NCBI RefSeq assembly: GCF_033439725.1
Contig: NW_026944390.1
Coordinates: forward strand, 1,674,001 to 1,738,000
Direction: 5' to 3'
DNA: 64,000 bases
Origin: Neurospora tetraspora
Taxonomy: Eukaryota > Ascomycota > Sordariomycetes > Sordariales > Sordariaceae
Of the stretch, positions 1 to 10,746 are shown piece after piece. The notes below the pieces were generated by a model, which was not told the origin of the DNA, did no database searches, and saw only the letters and a program-made list of their open reading frames with translations. A program made the translations under genes and the position numbers. Within the stretch, counting starts at the first letter, position 1; every line of letters begins with the position of its first letter.

Positions 1-1726
1 CGGCTACCTCTAGGTATGTTTTGTCCAACCTATCTTCGCAATTGATCCTTACTCTACCTTCATGAAGCCGACGAAACGGATTTGTCCCTTTGTGTTTTCA
101 TTCATGGCATTTTCCTCATTCCCCCCTTCTTCAATATCAATGAGAGATGATCGAGATGGCTAAACAGATAGAAAGAAAAAGGCCATGACGGACGGGATGA
201 CGGTGGGGAGCCACAATGCAACATGCACCTCCCGCATATACACCTAGATACCGGTACTTGGGGAAATGCCCGGGATGAACCATGTCGTTGAGGATATCAG
301 CGGCTTGTGGGTTAGAGAGTTCATGGAAAACCATCCTAGGACTCTCATTGGATCATTTCATGAATAACGGGTTGAACTGCTGCCGCCGAGTATCGTCGAG
401 TTACGGCTATACACCATCATCATCATCACTTCCCTAGACGGCAGGTCAGTTTCCTCGAGGCCGGTTTCACATAAAGTGTGGCTTGGGAGCTCTTCTATCA
501 TTGTGGCAAAGTTGAAGCTTGTTTATACTAGCTCTAGCTCTGTCAAGCTGCGGCGTAACGGCGATTATCCCGTCGTTGCCGTTGAACAGGTTGAGACAAC
601 ACTAGCAAGCTGAAGGTGAAGTGAGGTGGTAACCTTAATTTCGGAGAATTAGTGTTAGTGGTTTTGATATCTCCACGCCCTCCACGTTTTCTTTAGTCCT
701 GCCAAGGTTCCAGTCCCACGTTTTCTTCTTTCTTCCGTCCGTATTTTCAGGTACTTTATCCTGTTTACGTTTAGCTCCCGCTTTTCTTCGCCCCCGTCAC
801 CATCCATCGTCTTTCTGACGGTCTTACCCACTAGTGTAGACTAACATCGCGAGGCGCGGGATGTTACACAAATAGAAGTCATGTCCGTTGGTCCACCCCG
901 AAACTCTTTGAACCCCAAAGCCCTTTCGCAAGGCTCGTAAGAAGATCGACATATTATCGTACCATCGTACCATTCCCCAGTTATAAGATGACATCATAAC
1001 TTGTTTCATCATGGTAATGCCAACAAAAGGTGAGGTGGGTGGAGGTGACATGACGTTAAGCTACCTGCCTCTACGCTAGAGATACCCGTGGTAACCTAAC
1101 CGCGTGTACCTCTATGCTGCCATGGTACGTTGAATGTTTCTAGTTCTCTTCCAGAAAACCGGATTTCTCCAGGGTCGTCCAGTTGGCCGAACGGGGTATG
1201 GGGTGTGTGGGTTGTGGTTGGTGGGAAAAGGTGGCTTACGGAGGGGGGAGGGCGAGACTTCTTCAAAAACTTGGTCTCGCTTCCCTTCTTTTCTTGCTCC
1301 AGGCTTTTTGCCCTACACGATCTGATCTTGAATTCCATGTCTTGGCTTTTTTACCGGTCTCACGAGGGTCCAACTTTCGAACGGAGTTTCCCTCGCGCTC
1401 TCACCGTGGCAGAGCGGGCGCTTTCTCTCTTTCTGGAAGGAGATCTGGTGATGCTGGAAGGGGAATGTCCGTCGTCGTTTCCCTGGTCCCACTTGTAAAT
1501 ACTATTTTTACGTGTTTTTTCTTCCCCCGTTTTCTGAAGGTTAGGACGGACTGACAATACTGTATCTATGCGTACTGGTACTGGTAATGAACTGGTCCCT
1601 TTTTTTCCTGTCCGGAATTTACATCTTCTTTCCTGGCACAAATATTACTTTCCATCTTTGAAACTCCCAAAACGCCTGCTCCGAGTTTCCCTTCCATGCT
1701 CAAAATACGTTCTTTCAATGCTTGGC
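1..1726. other. Intergenic, no gene recognised
   Basis: No open reading frame here has recognisable domains, and no convincing exon chain was found. The stretch is the left edge of the window and the 3' side of the minus-strand gene that ends at 1727, so it probably holds that gene's 3' untranslated region plus ordinary intergenic DNA. A short CATCATCATCATCATC run lies near 413-428. Confidence 0.5.
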
Positions 1727-2989
1727 TCAAGAAAACGAAATATTCGGCTTCAACTGCTGCCCATTCCCAAACACAGTGGGAATCCGAATCGTCAACTGAA
1801 TCCCCTCCGTCGTGGACTTGACATCCAGAAAGATATCCGACGGGCTCTCTCCCGGATTCTCCTTTCTCCACGCAGCTGCGTTTGCCCTCCTCTCTTCTTC
1901 CGTTCTTCTTGGCGGTCTTGATTGTTCCCGCTGTGGCTCCTCCCCAGGAGCCTCCTCCTCATCCTCCTCAGCCTTCTCATACTGCGGCGCAGGTATCCCC
2001 CCATCCTCCTCTCTCTCTTTCCCCTTCCCTTTCTGTCTCTGTTTCTCGTTTTTCTCTTCCTTCTCCTGCCTTTCCCTATGCATAGGATTATTCTTATCCA
2101 AAAACTTGCCCACCACATTCCCCTGCGCATCCAAAATATTCCCTTCATGATCCACCATCAACGCCGCCTTGTTACGGCTCATCACCTCCGCCAGACTCAT
2201 CATCGGCTGTTTTGGTGCTCCCTCGGGAGAAGCAGCCTTCTTCCCAACCTCAACATCAGCCACATACCCCAACAACTCCCCCTCATCCCCCAAGATATCC
2301 CCTTGGTTGTTGGACACCTGCCTCCCCACAATCGAAGGCAGATCGCCTCCGGCGTGCGCGAGGATTGTGCCCGTTTGGGGGTCGATGATGTCCCCGTATT
2401 CGTCGACGGTTTTGCCTTTGAGGTACGAGCCGATGAAGGGAGGGAGTTGGGGGCGCGAGGAGGGAGAGACGGAGATGCCGCCCTTTTCGCAGTTGCTGGG
2501 GGAAGAGATCTTGGGGATGCTCCCTATTGGACCGATTTTGCCTATGGGTGAGACGTAGGCTGGGTCTCCGGGTAGAGTCTTCTTTCTTGGTGGTTTTGGT
2601 GGTGGAGGTGGTGGTCTTTCTGGTGAGTTGTTGTTGTTCATGTTTGGTGTTTGTGGTGATTGCGGTGGTCGCGGTCGTGAGTAATTTGGCGGTGGTGATT
2701 GCGGCGCATCTGTGATATCTTCAATCTCGACATCGCTTCCACTTCCGCTGTCGTGTCGCGCTTCTTCGGCTTCCTCGTCGTCTTCTTCATCCACGTAGTC
2801 GATCATTCCATCCCGTGTCGACCGTTCATCGCTGGCGAAGCCGCCGCGGGAAGTAGCTGTAGAAGGTCTGGGACGACCAGCATGGGAAGCCGCCCCGTCC
2901 CTGCTCTGTCGAGCGGAGGAGGGAGCGGCTTGCTGACCGCCACCGGTGGTGCTGTCGCGATCCGACGAAGATGAGAATTTCGAGGTCAT
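1727..2989 (-). CDS. DUF3659 (LEA-like repeat) protein, about 420 aa
   Basis: Single-exon model of 420 aa. I start at the ATG at 2989 (MTSKFSSSS) because the open frame upstream to 3217 reads like untranslated leader. Order of parts: a Ser/Thr/Gly-rich start, an acidic block (VDEEDDEEAEEA), a polyproline stretch followed by KPPRKK, a central region, a Lys/Glu-rich charged stretch and a hydrophobic end (GIQLTIRIPTVF). The central region has repeated short units of the form VDEYGDIIDPQTG, VSNNQGDILGDEGELLGYV and VDHEGNILDAQGNVVG, the pattern of the fungal DUF3659 repeat, sometimes annotated as LEA domain. The biochemical role of this family is unknown to me; LEA-like repeats elsewhere are linked to desiccation tolerance, which is inference only. 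No signal peptide or membrane helix is seen. Confidence 0.75.
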   Translation of the reverse strand: MTSKFSSSSDRDSTTGGGQQAAPSSARQSRDGAASHAGRPRPSTATSRGGFASDERSTRDGMIDYVDEEDDEEAEEARHDSGSGSDVEIEDITDAPQSPPPNYSRPRPPQSPQTPNMNNNNSPERPPPPPPKPPRKKTLPGDPAYVSPIGKIGPIGSIPKISSPSNCEKGGISVSPSSRPQLPPFIGSYLKGKTVDEYGDIIDPQTGTILAHAGGDLPSIVGRQVSNNQGDILGDEGELLGYVADVEVGKKAASPEGAPKQPMMSLAEVMSRNKAALMVDHEGNILDAQGNVVGKFLDKNNPMHRERQEKEEKNEKQRQKGKGKEREEDGGIPAPQYEKAEEDEEEAPGEEPQREQSRPPRRTEEERRANAAAWRKENPGESPSDIFLDVKSTTEGIQLTIRIPTVFGNGQQLKPNISFS

Positions 2990-5659
2990 GCTACGGTGTA
3001 GCTGACTTAGGAGCTTGTTTTTCCTGGACCAAACCAGCTTGCTTAGGAGACGTTTTCCGAGCTGGACGAGGTATCTACAAAGCGGGCTGCCGCACAGGCG
3101 AACCTCCACCAGGACCAAGCCGTGGGCCAAGGCAGTGTAGACGCTATGCACAACTATTTCGCTAGCGGCTGTGCGTGGTTTGTAGTTGTATGGGTAGTGG
3201 TATCTCAGTAGTAACATTAACAGCAGCAGACGGAGCAGCCAGCGGTTCGAGTTACACCACTGTCAGCCACGCCCAAGCCCACGCCCAAGCCCACGCCCGC
3301 GCCCAAGACGTGGTAAGGTAATGATAAGGTGGCTTCGAATTTGGAGAAAGAGGGGTAAAAGACTGCGGGCTGGTGAAGCAGCGAAAATCCTGGTTGGGAT
3401 TCCTCGAGGGCCGAGACTCCAGGGGCAAGGTTCCGTCGATGGTGCGTCGTGGTGGTGGTGGTGAGGGGTGAGGCACAGCAATGTTGGAGTACTGTCCGGT
3501 ACGTGCGTACGCGTCTGTCCTGTCCGTGTCCGTTGATGTGTCGTCGTCTGCTGAGCTGTACTAATTCGAAAGTCGGCTGCGAGAAGCGGTTCTGACTGAA
3601 TGAGCGTACGATAATTCTTGGACATAATGGAGGGAATATGGTACGATGGTTGCGCTTAACGAAGACGCGCTGCCTTGCTTGACCAAGATCATGACATCAC
3701 ACTAAACCTGGCTGTCCTGTCACTGTGGTTGTCAGCGGAGTGGTTGGTGTGGAACTGTGGACATCTTGGCTGCTTCCACTTGGTGAGAATTCGGCCGGCC
3801 AGTGAGATGCGAATTGTTAGTGTTTGATGAGGTGCTGGTCAGAATGTGTGCCTTCTTTCATGATTATGCGAGGATTGGTGCTCGAAAGAGATGCTATTTC
3901 GGTATCTAATTAGAAGCAAGTTATCTTAGGTACTTTGCAGTTCGTACATTTCAACCACTGCGCTATAGGTTTTGTGAATCTCTTTGTACTACAGTCAGCA
4001 GCTAAACAAATATCAACGCGATGCCCGGAAGGTGGTGTTGTGGCCCACCTTAGCGAGCAGCAAGAAACAGGTTTCTATCGCTTCCATGCTCCTGCCTGAA
4101 ACGCCTTAGTGGGAAGCTGGAAATCAAGGCCACGAGGGTTTCAGTTCGGGAAACAAATGCTCAAGGATACGGGAAACCAGATCAGATCCCACGATGTAGC
4201 GCCCAGGGTTTGCGGAAAGAAGAAATCATCGTCCAATTTCCATGACAAAGGGAAAGTAAAATGGAGGTGAGAAGTCGATGGGTAACTGCAGCAGTTGGAA
4301 TGTCGATGCGGGCCCTTGCTGGCCCTTGGTTGGGTGTAAGTGTTAGTGCAGTGATGTCTTGGCGCACCTTCGGCCCGGGTTAGGTGACACAGCAGCGTTA
4401 ACATCCCTCCCATGTCGCGGGTGCTGGCATGGGAGGCTCAAAGATCTGTCGCCCTGGTTTGTGATCGTAAAGAATTGAGAGGCTCGTGTTGAACAATGGT
4501 TATTGTCTTTGACGTGATCGGGCGTCAAGTGCATGTCTCGTTCGGCGCCCAGGATGTGGGAGGATTATCGTGATGGATAAACGTTCCCGGGTCGCTTAAC
4601 AAAAGCACTAACAGCCATGATAGCGGTCGGCGGAATGTGTTCAAAACTCCAGCAGTTTATAGGCATTAGGTATAGCGCTGTAATGAAAAAAGATATACAG
4701 GCCTCAAAGAAACGAAACCTGAACCAAAGAATGCCGTTGAACTCCTTTGACAATGTGTGAGAAGAACCCGAGAACTTCCTTCTCTCTCCCGTCCTTCCCT
4801 TTCATAAACTCATCATGACCATGTCCCAATCCTAATCCCAATCCCAATCCCAATTCCAATCCAATCCGACAAACTCCACCCATTCCTAATCAAAAGAAGC
4901 CTTTTCCGCTGCCGCCTGTTCAAGCGGGGAACGGCAGGGTAATGAACCGGGGGAAACTAGTTGCTTCAGTTCCTAAGGAATTAGCCCCAATGTTTCAGCG
5001 ACCTTTTCTTCTTTTTTCTTGCTTCTTGACTGCGGAAGGTGATGATGGAAGTTGTGCCATGCATGGAATCGAAACTCGCTCGCTCGCTGGTTTGCTTGCT
5101 CGCCAAAAACGAAACAACGCCCCGCTTGCTGAACATTCCCAGTCCTTCTCCTTCTATCCAGCGCCATAATCGTACAACAACAACAACAACAGACAGGGTG
5201 GTCTCCGGATTTTGGTTCTGCGCGTGAACCAGTTCTCTGTCTTCTTCTTCGGCGGGGTTGAGGCGCCTCTTTCAAGACATGAACTCAAGTTTCTCTACAT
5301 CGACCTTTAGCCCAAGGTAAGAAACAGTGGGGTTGGACGGTTTCATGGATAGGTAAGGTAGGTAGGTAGAGTGTGTGACGATCAAAGACTGATAAGAATC
5401 CCCTGGCGTTGGTCATTTGGTAATAGCAGATGGAGGGAAAAGTTTCATCGCACGCAACAAAAGCAACATGCTTTAACCAAACTCTCATTGCTATCATCCA
5501 AAATGACAACCAAAGCCAAGGGGAGTTCTTTCTGTGCAGGTCAAAAGCCAAATGGGAGGGGGAGGAGGGGGGTAAGGGGGGGGGGGGTAAGGTACGTTGA
5601 AGTTGTCAAGAAGCAGAATTGCAGAAGCACAGAAAAGAGCAGAACGAAAAATCAAACAC
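2990..5659. other. Intergenic, 2.7 kb, with short tandem repeats
   Basis: No supported gene. It holds the presumed promoter and leader of the minus-strand DUF3659 gene, a tandem run of a CCCACGCCCAAG unit near 3267-3309, a CCCAAT tandem run near 4828-4866, and a G-rich tract at about 5557-5588 next to the small minus-strand gene. Open frames here are short and of biased composition. Confidence 0.5.
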
Positions 5660-6028
5660 TTACAAGAGAGCCAACTCCAAATCACCATGAATCTTCGCCT
5701 TAAGCGTAATCTCAATATCGAGATTAAGATCCAGCCTCAGCCTCAAGGTATCGGACTTCCCACCACCACCTCCACCTTGTTGCTGGTTCTGGACAGCACT
5801 GCCAGTGATGCCGCCCAGCGCGCCGGTCACGCCTTGGGTGACGCCGCCGACCGTGTTGCCGACATTGTCGAGGGCCAGCGAGTCGAGAGGGCCTTGCTGC
5901 TTGCCGCGCTTGCGCCGGGGAGGGGGGGCGTAGTCCTCGGACTCGGACTCGGATTCGTAGGTTTGCGCTTGCTTCTTTTGCTGGCGCTTGGACTTTTTGG
6001 TGGTGTCGGAGCCGCTTTGGGTGGACAT
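5660..6028 (-). CDS. Small basic/acidic protein with C-terminal LRLDLNLDIEI motif (paralog of 8562-9718)
   Basis: Protein of about 122 aa starting at an ATG with a good context (CAAAATGTCC). The N-terminal half is low complexity: Lys/Gln-rich, then ESESESED and PPPRRKRGKQQ. A Gly/Val-rich helical part (GNTVGGVTQGVTGALGGITG) follows, then a Gly run and the conserved end LRLRLDLNLDIEITLKAKIH plus GDLELALL. The same end occurs in the plus-strand gene 2.5 kb away, so the two are paralogs. The ending is uncertain: the stop codon overlaps a perfect donor (TT|GTAAGTG) at the same codon position where the paralog has an intron. Either translation stops there or a short further exon exists below 5650. 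Function unknown; no signal peptide. Confidence 0.65.
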   Translation of the reverse strand: MSTQSGSDTTKKSKRQQKKQAQTYESESESEDYAPPPRRKRGKQQGPLDSLALDNVGNTVGGVTQGVTGALGGITGSAVQNQQQGGGGGGKSDTLRLRLDLNLDIEITLKAKIHGDLELALL

Positions 6029-6677
6029 TTTGGGCGGTTGTTTGGTGTTGATGTGTTTAAGATTCGAGAAAAGTATGGAATCGGTCGGTGTCAGGGACTG
6101 ATAGTCAAAAAATCATGGACTGTCTTGTTCAGAACATCTTGAGAACTGAAAAAGGAGCAAGTCTTAAAAGAAAGTATCTCGAGGTGGAGGTCCAAAGGGT
6201 GGTGACCAAAACAGGGCTCGCGAGAACCAAAGCTCCAGCAATGAAGTCATTGGGGTCCCTTTGCCCGGTGTGAGGCTACCTCCTTTGGTGGTGAGGACAT
6301 TGGGACACCCATTCCCGTCACTCATGCGTACGCTATGCAAGTCCCTTGAAAGTTACCTTACGGGACTGCATGTATCGTGCGCCAATCTTTCCCATCATCT
6401 GTGCTGTAAGGTCGGCTGTTGGATGCCGAGGTGCCTCGTACAGCCATCTTCCCTGGAATCCAGTTTTCCGTTTCTTGCTATCAGGTTTGCATAAATGGGA
6501 CAAGGCTGGACCAAGCCACCCTATTCGTCGGAAAACCCGTATTACTATTAGCATTGATGACACTTTCAGGGCCCTATTATTACCGCTACCCTTAACTCAT
6601 GATATCCCGATCTTTATGCAGTGAGCCCACCATCTCATCATATCACACATCTCTACATGATCCGTACCACCGCGTTT

Positions 6678-7678
6678 TTAGCCATTTGCGCCCTTGACGT
6701 ATCGGCTTTCCATTCCCAACTGCATTCGACGACGCAGCAGGATCGGGACCCATTTCACAGACTTCTGTACTTGCTGCAGAGCAGGAGCTTCCCCACCGTC
6801 CTGCTTGTCCTCCGTTTTCTCGTCATTCTTCTTCCCCTCATTCTCTCCACCTCTGATTTTCTGGCCCTCGACCTTTCCAGCTTCCTGTTTAGGTTCCCTT
6901 TCCGATGTCTTGGTGGGTTTTCTGGGTTCCTCCGTTTCACTCTCGCTGAACTCAGGGTCGTCTTCCTCTTCTGATTCTTCCTCATCCTCATCCTCCTCCG
7001 AATATTCGTCTGAATAGTCTTCATCTCCAACATAACTACCGCCTGAGCCCCTGATCTTCCTATCTTTGTCCCAGTAAACGCACCACCTCTGTGTTTCCTC
7101 GTCTTGAACAGCAACAAACTGTAAGGTATCCCCTTCGAGCGTCAGCCACGTCTCGTCGTTGCTCCAATACCAAGGACCAATGGTATGCCCAATGGTGGCT
7201 TGACGACCGCCGTGTCGAACCATGCCTGTTTCTTTATCGCAATAAATCCAGTTTAGCATGGGCGGATCGTCTGCTATCGTGCTCACCATGCCCAGATGCT
7301 TCTCTTCAGAGGGATATGTGAAGTAGTACCCCATAAACTTGTGGCCAGGCATGGGATAGTCGGGATGGTCGATCCATAACTGTCAAGAGGTGTAAGCCGA
7401 GGGTATCTGGTGGGGATACGTAATGGGGGGTTGATGTCATTCTTCTCCATCCGGAGTCTGGATGACAGTTGACAGGTAACGGGAACTAAACTTACTCTTC
7501 CATCCCTCAACACACAAAAACACTCCTCTGGTGGTCCTCCATCCAGGGAGATTGAGGCTGTTAAGTGGAACTTGGCCTTCTCTTTAGCTGCGTTGTTGGC
7601 TTTTTTCTGCGCGCTCAAGGCTTCGCAGACGCCTATTGTCGTGGGAATTCCCGCAATGACTAGAAGGCCGATAACCAT
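6678..7678 (-). CDS. Membrane-anchored acidic protein of unknown function
   Basis: Two-exon model, complement(join(6678..7379,7496..7678)), 294 aa. Exon 1 begins MVIGLLVIAGIPTTIG, a likely N-terminal membrane anchor, and ends at a GTAAGT donor. The acceptor TTGACAG restores the frame as VLRDGR-LWIDHPDYP. The middle is rich in Trp, His and Tyr (MGYYFTYPSEEKHLG, GPWYWSNDETWLTLEG, QRWCVYWDKD). The last third is a long acidic stretch (EYSEEDEDEEESEEE) followed by Lys/Glu-rich sequence. The family appears conserved in Sordariomycetes as an uncharacterised protein; I know of no function. A start at the ATG at 7969 would keep the frame but adds a polar leader in front of the hydrophobic segment, so I prefer 7678. 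Confidence 0.7.
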
Positions 7679-8561
7679 ATCTCGTTGCTTCCGTAGCTGG
7701 GGTTTCCTGGTTGAGTTGTGAACAGCGAGTGTCTCTTTGGGCCTTGGAACAAAAAGCGAGGTACACCTGGTGGTTGTGACAGCGGTTCGCTTGGTTGAGT
7801 GTTTGGGTAGGTAACTAGGTGTTCCCTTCTTAGAGACACCGTCATATACTCCGATGTCCCAGTTATCGTGCCTCCGTTTCTCTCTCTCTTGAAACGGTCT
7901 CTGTGCCTGGTGATGCGTCCCTGATTGTGGTTGTATTCGCACCCCCTCCCCCTGTCGCCACGATGTCATCTTATGCAGGTAACGTTCGTGATCCTACCCG
8001 CCAAAAGCTTGATCTCCAACTAGGATCCGCTCTTGAAGTCTGATCGACGTCATAGCTCGCTTATCCCCGCGACGGAATTTGGTGACGACTCCCTCTGCTG
8101 TGCAAGGCTTCATCAGACACTGCAGGTGGGTGTGTGATTTATGCGAAAGAACGGAAGTGTTCATTATGCTCCGTTTTTCTGGACGGTATTACAGCCTCTT
8201 GTGAGCTTGGAGAGCCACCCAGCATTCTTAGGTCTTGGGAAACGGCTCCCCATGTCGTCACTCTGGGAGAATTGGGGTAGGTCAGCTTCGTAGTGCAGTG
8301 GGATGGGTGGATGGATGAGCTACTTGCGTCGGGCCAGGAAGCGCGCAAGCAAGTGGTCACGGTCTCATGGTGGAAGATGTGCCCTGTCTTTTAAACCTGC
8401 ATTAACCTTTTCTGTGTTGTTTAGTCTCCTGTCCTAGCTACACTCTAGGAATTCGTTCGCACAATCAAACATATCTCTTTCCTTTCCATCCTGTCTTTGT
8501 GACACCCCTCTCATAGCAACTTTGCACAGGAGATACACAATACTCATAACCAGTGAACAAG
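7679..8561. other. Bidirectional promoter region
   Basis: Divergent spacer between the minus-strand gene starting at 7678 and the plus-strand gene starting at 8562. No gene or repeat was recognised. It must hold both promoters. Confidence 0.5.
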
Positions 8562-9718
8562 ATGGATCCTGTGAGTGCATTCCCGGTGTGAAACGGGGGC
8601 GATGAGTGAATGGTCGAGGCTGGCAACTAACATCGCCTAGACACCGAACAACAATGACCAGGTCCCCAAGTCGGATGCTGCGGAGAAGAAGGATGAGAAT
8701 ACCGAGGAAACCCAGAATGAAACAACGGGACCCAATTCAGTGATCAGCGACGTCAACAAGAACGACAAGGACGATCATGAGAACCAGAGCGACAATGACA
8801 ATGAGGAGGATGATAACGAAGATGGAGACAACCAGAATCAAGTAAACAACGAAGAGAAGGATGATGATGATGACGAAGACGACGACGACGACGACGACAA
8901 CTCAGAGAACGATTCCGAAGCAGAGGAAGACGAAGAGAAAGCAGACGGCAGCGCTACAAAGCACGCCGCCGCCGTCGAAGAGTCTCCCTCAGAATCTCAG
9001 CCCTCCACACCCAAGGACGAGGAAGCTCCGCAGCCCAAGTTCATGCGCGACGAAAAGAAGAAGAAGAAAAGCCGCAACCAGGAGGTCGCCGAGAAGCCTC
9101 GCCGCCGCCGTCGCCCCCGCTTCGCCGACGAAGAAGATTCCGAGGAAGAGCCAATGTCGTACCGCCAGAGACAAGCGTTGCAACAACGCCAGCAAAACCA
9201 GATGATGTTGATGCAGCAGCAACAGCAGATGCAGCAAGGCGGCGGTGGTGGTGACGGAGGCAAGAACCCGCTCAAGTTGAGGTTGGACTTGAACCTCGAG
9301 ATTGAGATTGAGTTGAAGGCGCACATCCACGGTGATTTGACGCTTGCTTTGCTGTATGTGGATTTCCATTTCTTCCCCTCTCGTTCTTTTTTCCGGTATT
9401 CCCTCCTTCCAGTTGTGTGGCTTGGGCTTCGTGCCCTAGTCGACGTTCCTTCCCTCTTTCTGGTTCATGAAACTTCTGCACCGCCCCTTCCTTCTTTCCC
9501 CTTGCCAAACCGAATCTAGCGAGCGAGCGAGCGTCTGGCTTTCTTGGAGTTCCAGCGCAGTGTCTTTTGCTCGTTCAGATGGACAGAAGCTCCTAACCAT
9601 ATCCTCAAACAAACGACGATTCTCGATGAAGACAATGACCCAACACTTTCACACCTGCGAGAGGGTCAAATGGAGGCTAACCATTGCGCTTTTGTTTCAA
9701 CGAAACAGTGACGGTTAA
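8562..9718 (+). CDS. Acidic protein with C-terminal LKLRLDLNLEIEIELK motif (paralog of 5660-6028)
   Basis: Three-exon model, join(8562..8570,8641..9353,9709..9718), 243 aa. Exon 1 codes only Met-Asp-Pro and ends at GTGAGT; intron 1 (70 nt) has the branch site GGCAACTAAC. Exon 2 codes a very acidic Asp/Glu/Asn-rich half (a GAT/GAC microsatellite at about 8860-8900), a Lys/Arg-rich stretch, a Gln/Met run and a Gly run, then LKLRLDLNLEIEIELKAHIH and GDLTLALL. The GTATGT donor sits at the same codon as the donor-like site in the minus-strand paralog. Intron 2 (355 nt) has a GGCTAAC branch 29 nt before the CAG acceptor and leaves only Asp-Gly before the stop. The shared motif predicts an amphipathic beta or helical end; function unknown. 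The last exon is the least certain part. Confidence 0.65.
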
Positions 9719-10746
9719 GGAAAGACTTTGCCATTCATTTGCTTTTCTCATTTTTTGTTGGACGGCGTTCGGAGCGCATCTCGATGCGTATATGACGGGT
9801 ATGTTGGTCTTGATATGGGTCGTTCTTTGACAGGGCGGCGTGCGTTCTCGATTTTGTTGTGATAAGCAGCGCTTGGAAGGCTGCTCACTGTATCAGGAGC
9901 TTTTAATGGAGACATAGATGCTGGAAGTTCTCTGGTTATTTGTACACTTTCATGATGAAGGATGATTGTACGTTTAGGAGTTGGTAGCGTCTGAAATGCT
10001 TCTTTCTTCTCTTCTGGAGACATTCGTAATGTTCAGGACAAACGGGATACCATCGATTTATACCTCGAAAGGAACATGCTACTTGTACCCTCATGACTGC
10101 CTTCGGGCCCTTGCATATTTATCGTGTTCGTCAACCTTGTGGTTGATTGCTTGCTTTGTTTGATCTTGATCGCAAACAACACGCAGTCATATCCAATGGA
10201 TTGTCGAGTATTTGGTAGCAATTCCTTCCTCTGACTTGTGTATGAGCCCAATGGCGTGATACGCACTATATCTGAAGTGACACCATCTTTAACCTTCCGA
10301 ATATCTCCTTGACAAGTCAGTTTCGTTTCAATACCTCACGAGTTTGCCCTTGTCAACAACTGGAGGCATTGTTCAACCAGTTGACAGTGACGTCATGGCC
10401 CAGTCCGTCCCAGTCTCTTATCTTATCATTCCTACCTTGACGACGGGACCCAAGCCATTGGATGCATCACGTGAGTTCGCATAACGGCGACCGGGATTCC
10501 GCGTTCGTTCTCCAACCATTGTGGAGAAATCCATCCGCCGTCTCGGTGTTTCGAACCCGTGTAGGTAGGGTTGATCGCTCTTTCCAAGTCATCTCCCACC
10601 GCAGTATCTGCATTTTCGGAAAATAGAAGGAGAGGTTGAATTCATTCATCTGTGTCTGGGTCTTTCTTCCACAAACCACAACTTTCTAGTACCTTCAAAG
10701 GCATTTCAAGCGGCTTCGACGTGTATCCCGCCAAAGTCGAGCAACA
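9719..10746. other. Intergenic, no gene recognised
   Basis: Spacer between two plus-strand genes. It contains the 3' region of the acidic protein gene and the promoter and leader of the helicase gene. No domain-bearing frame or RNA gene was found. Confidence 0.5.

Noticed and set aside
1792-2558. Plus- and minus-strand open frames of 100-200 codons inside the DUF3659 gene
   Set aside because: They are shadows of a G+C-biased coding region in other frames and have no domain signal.
3252-3625. Minus-strand frame ending in a Gly-Arg repeat (GRGRGLGRGLGRG)
   Set aside because: The repeat comes from a CCCACGCCCAAG tandem DNA repeat; no conserved sequence around it.
9272-9508. Read-through of the acidic protein gene past the LALL motif to a stop at 9519
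   Set aside because: A GTATGT donor lies exactly after LAL, the extra residues are unlike the paralog, and a good branch and acceptor follow at 9680-9708.
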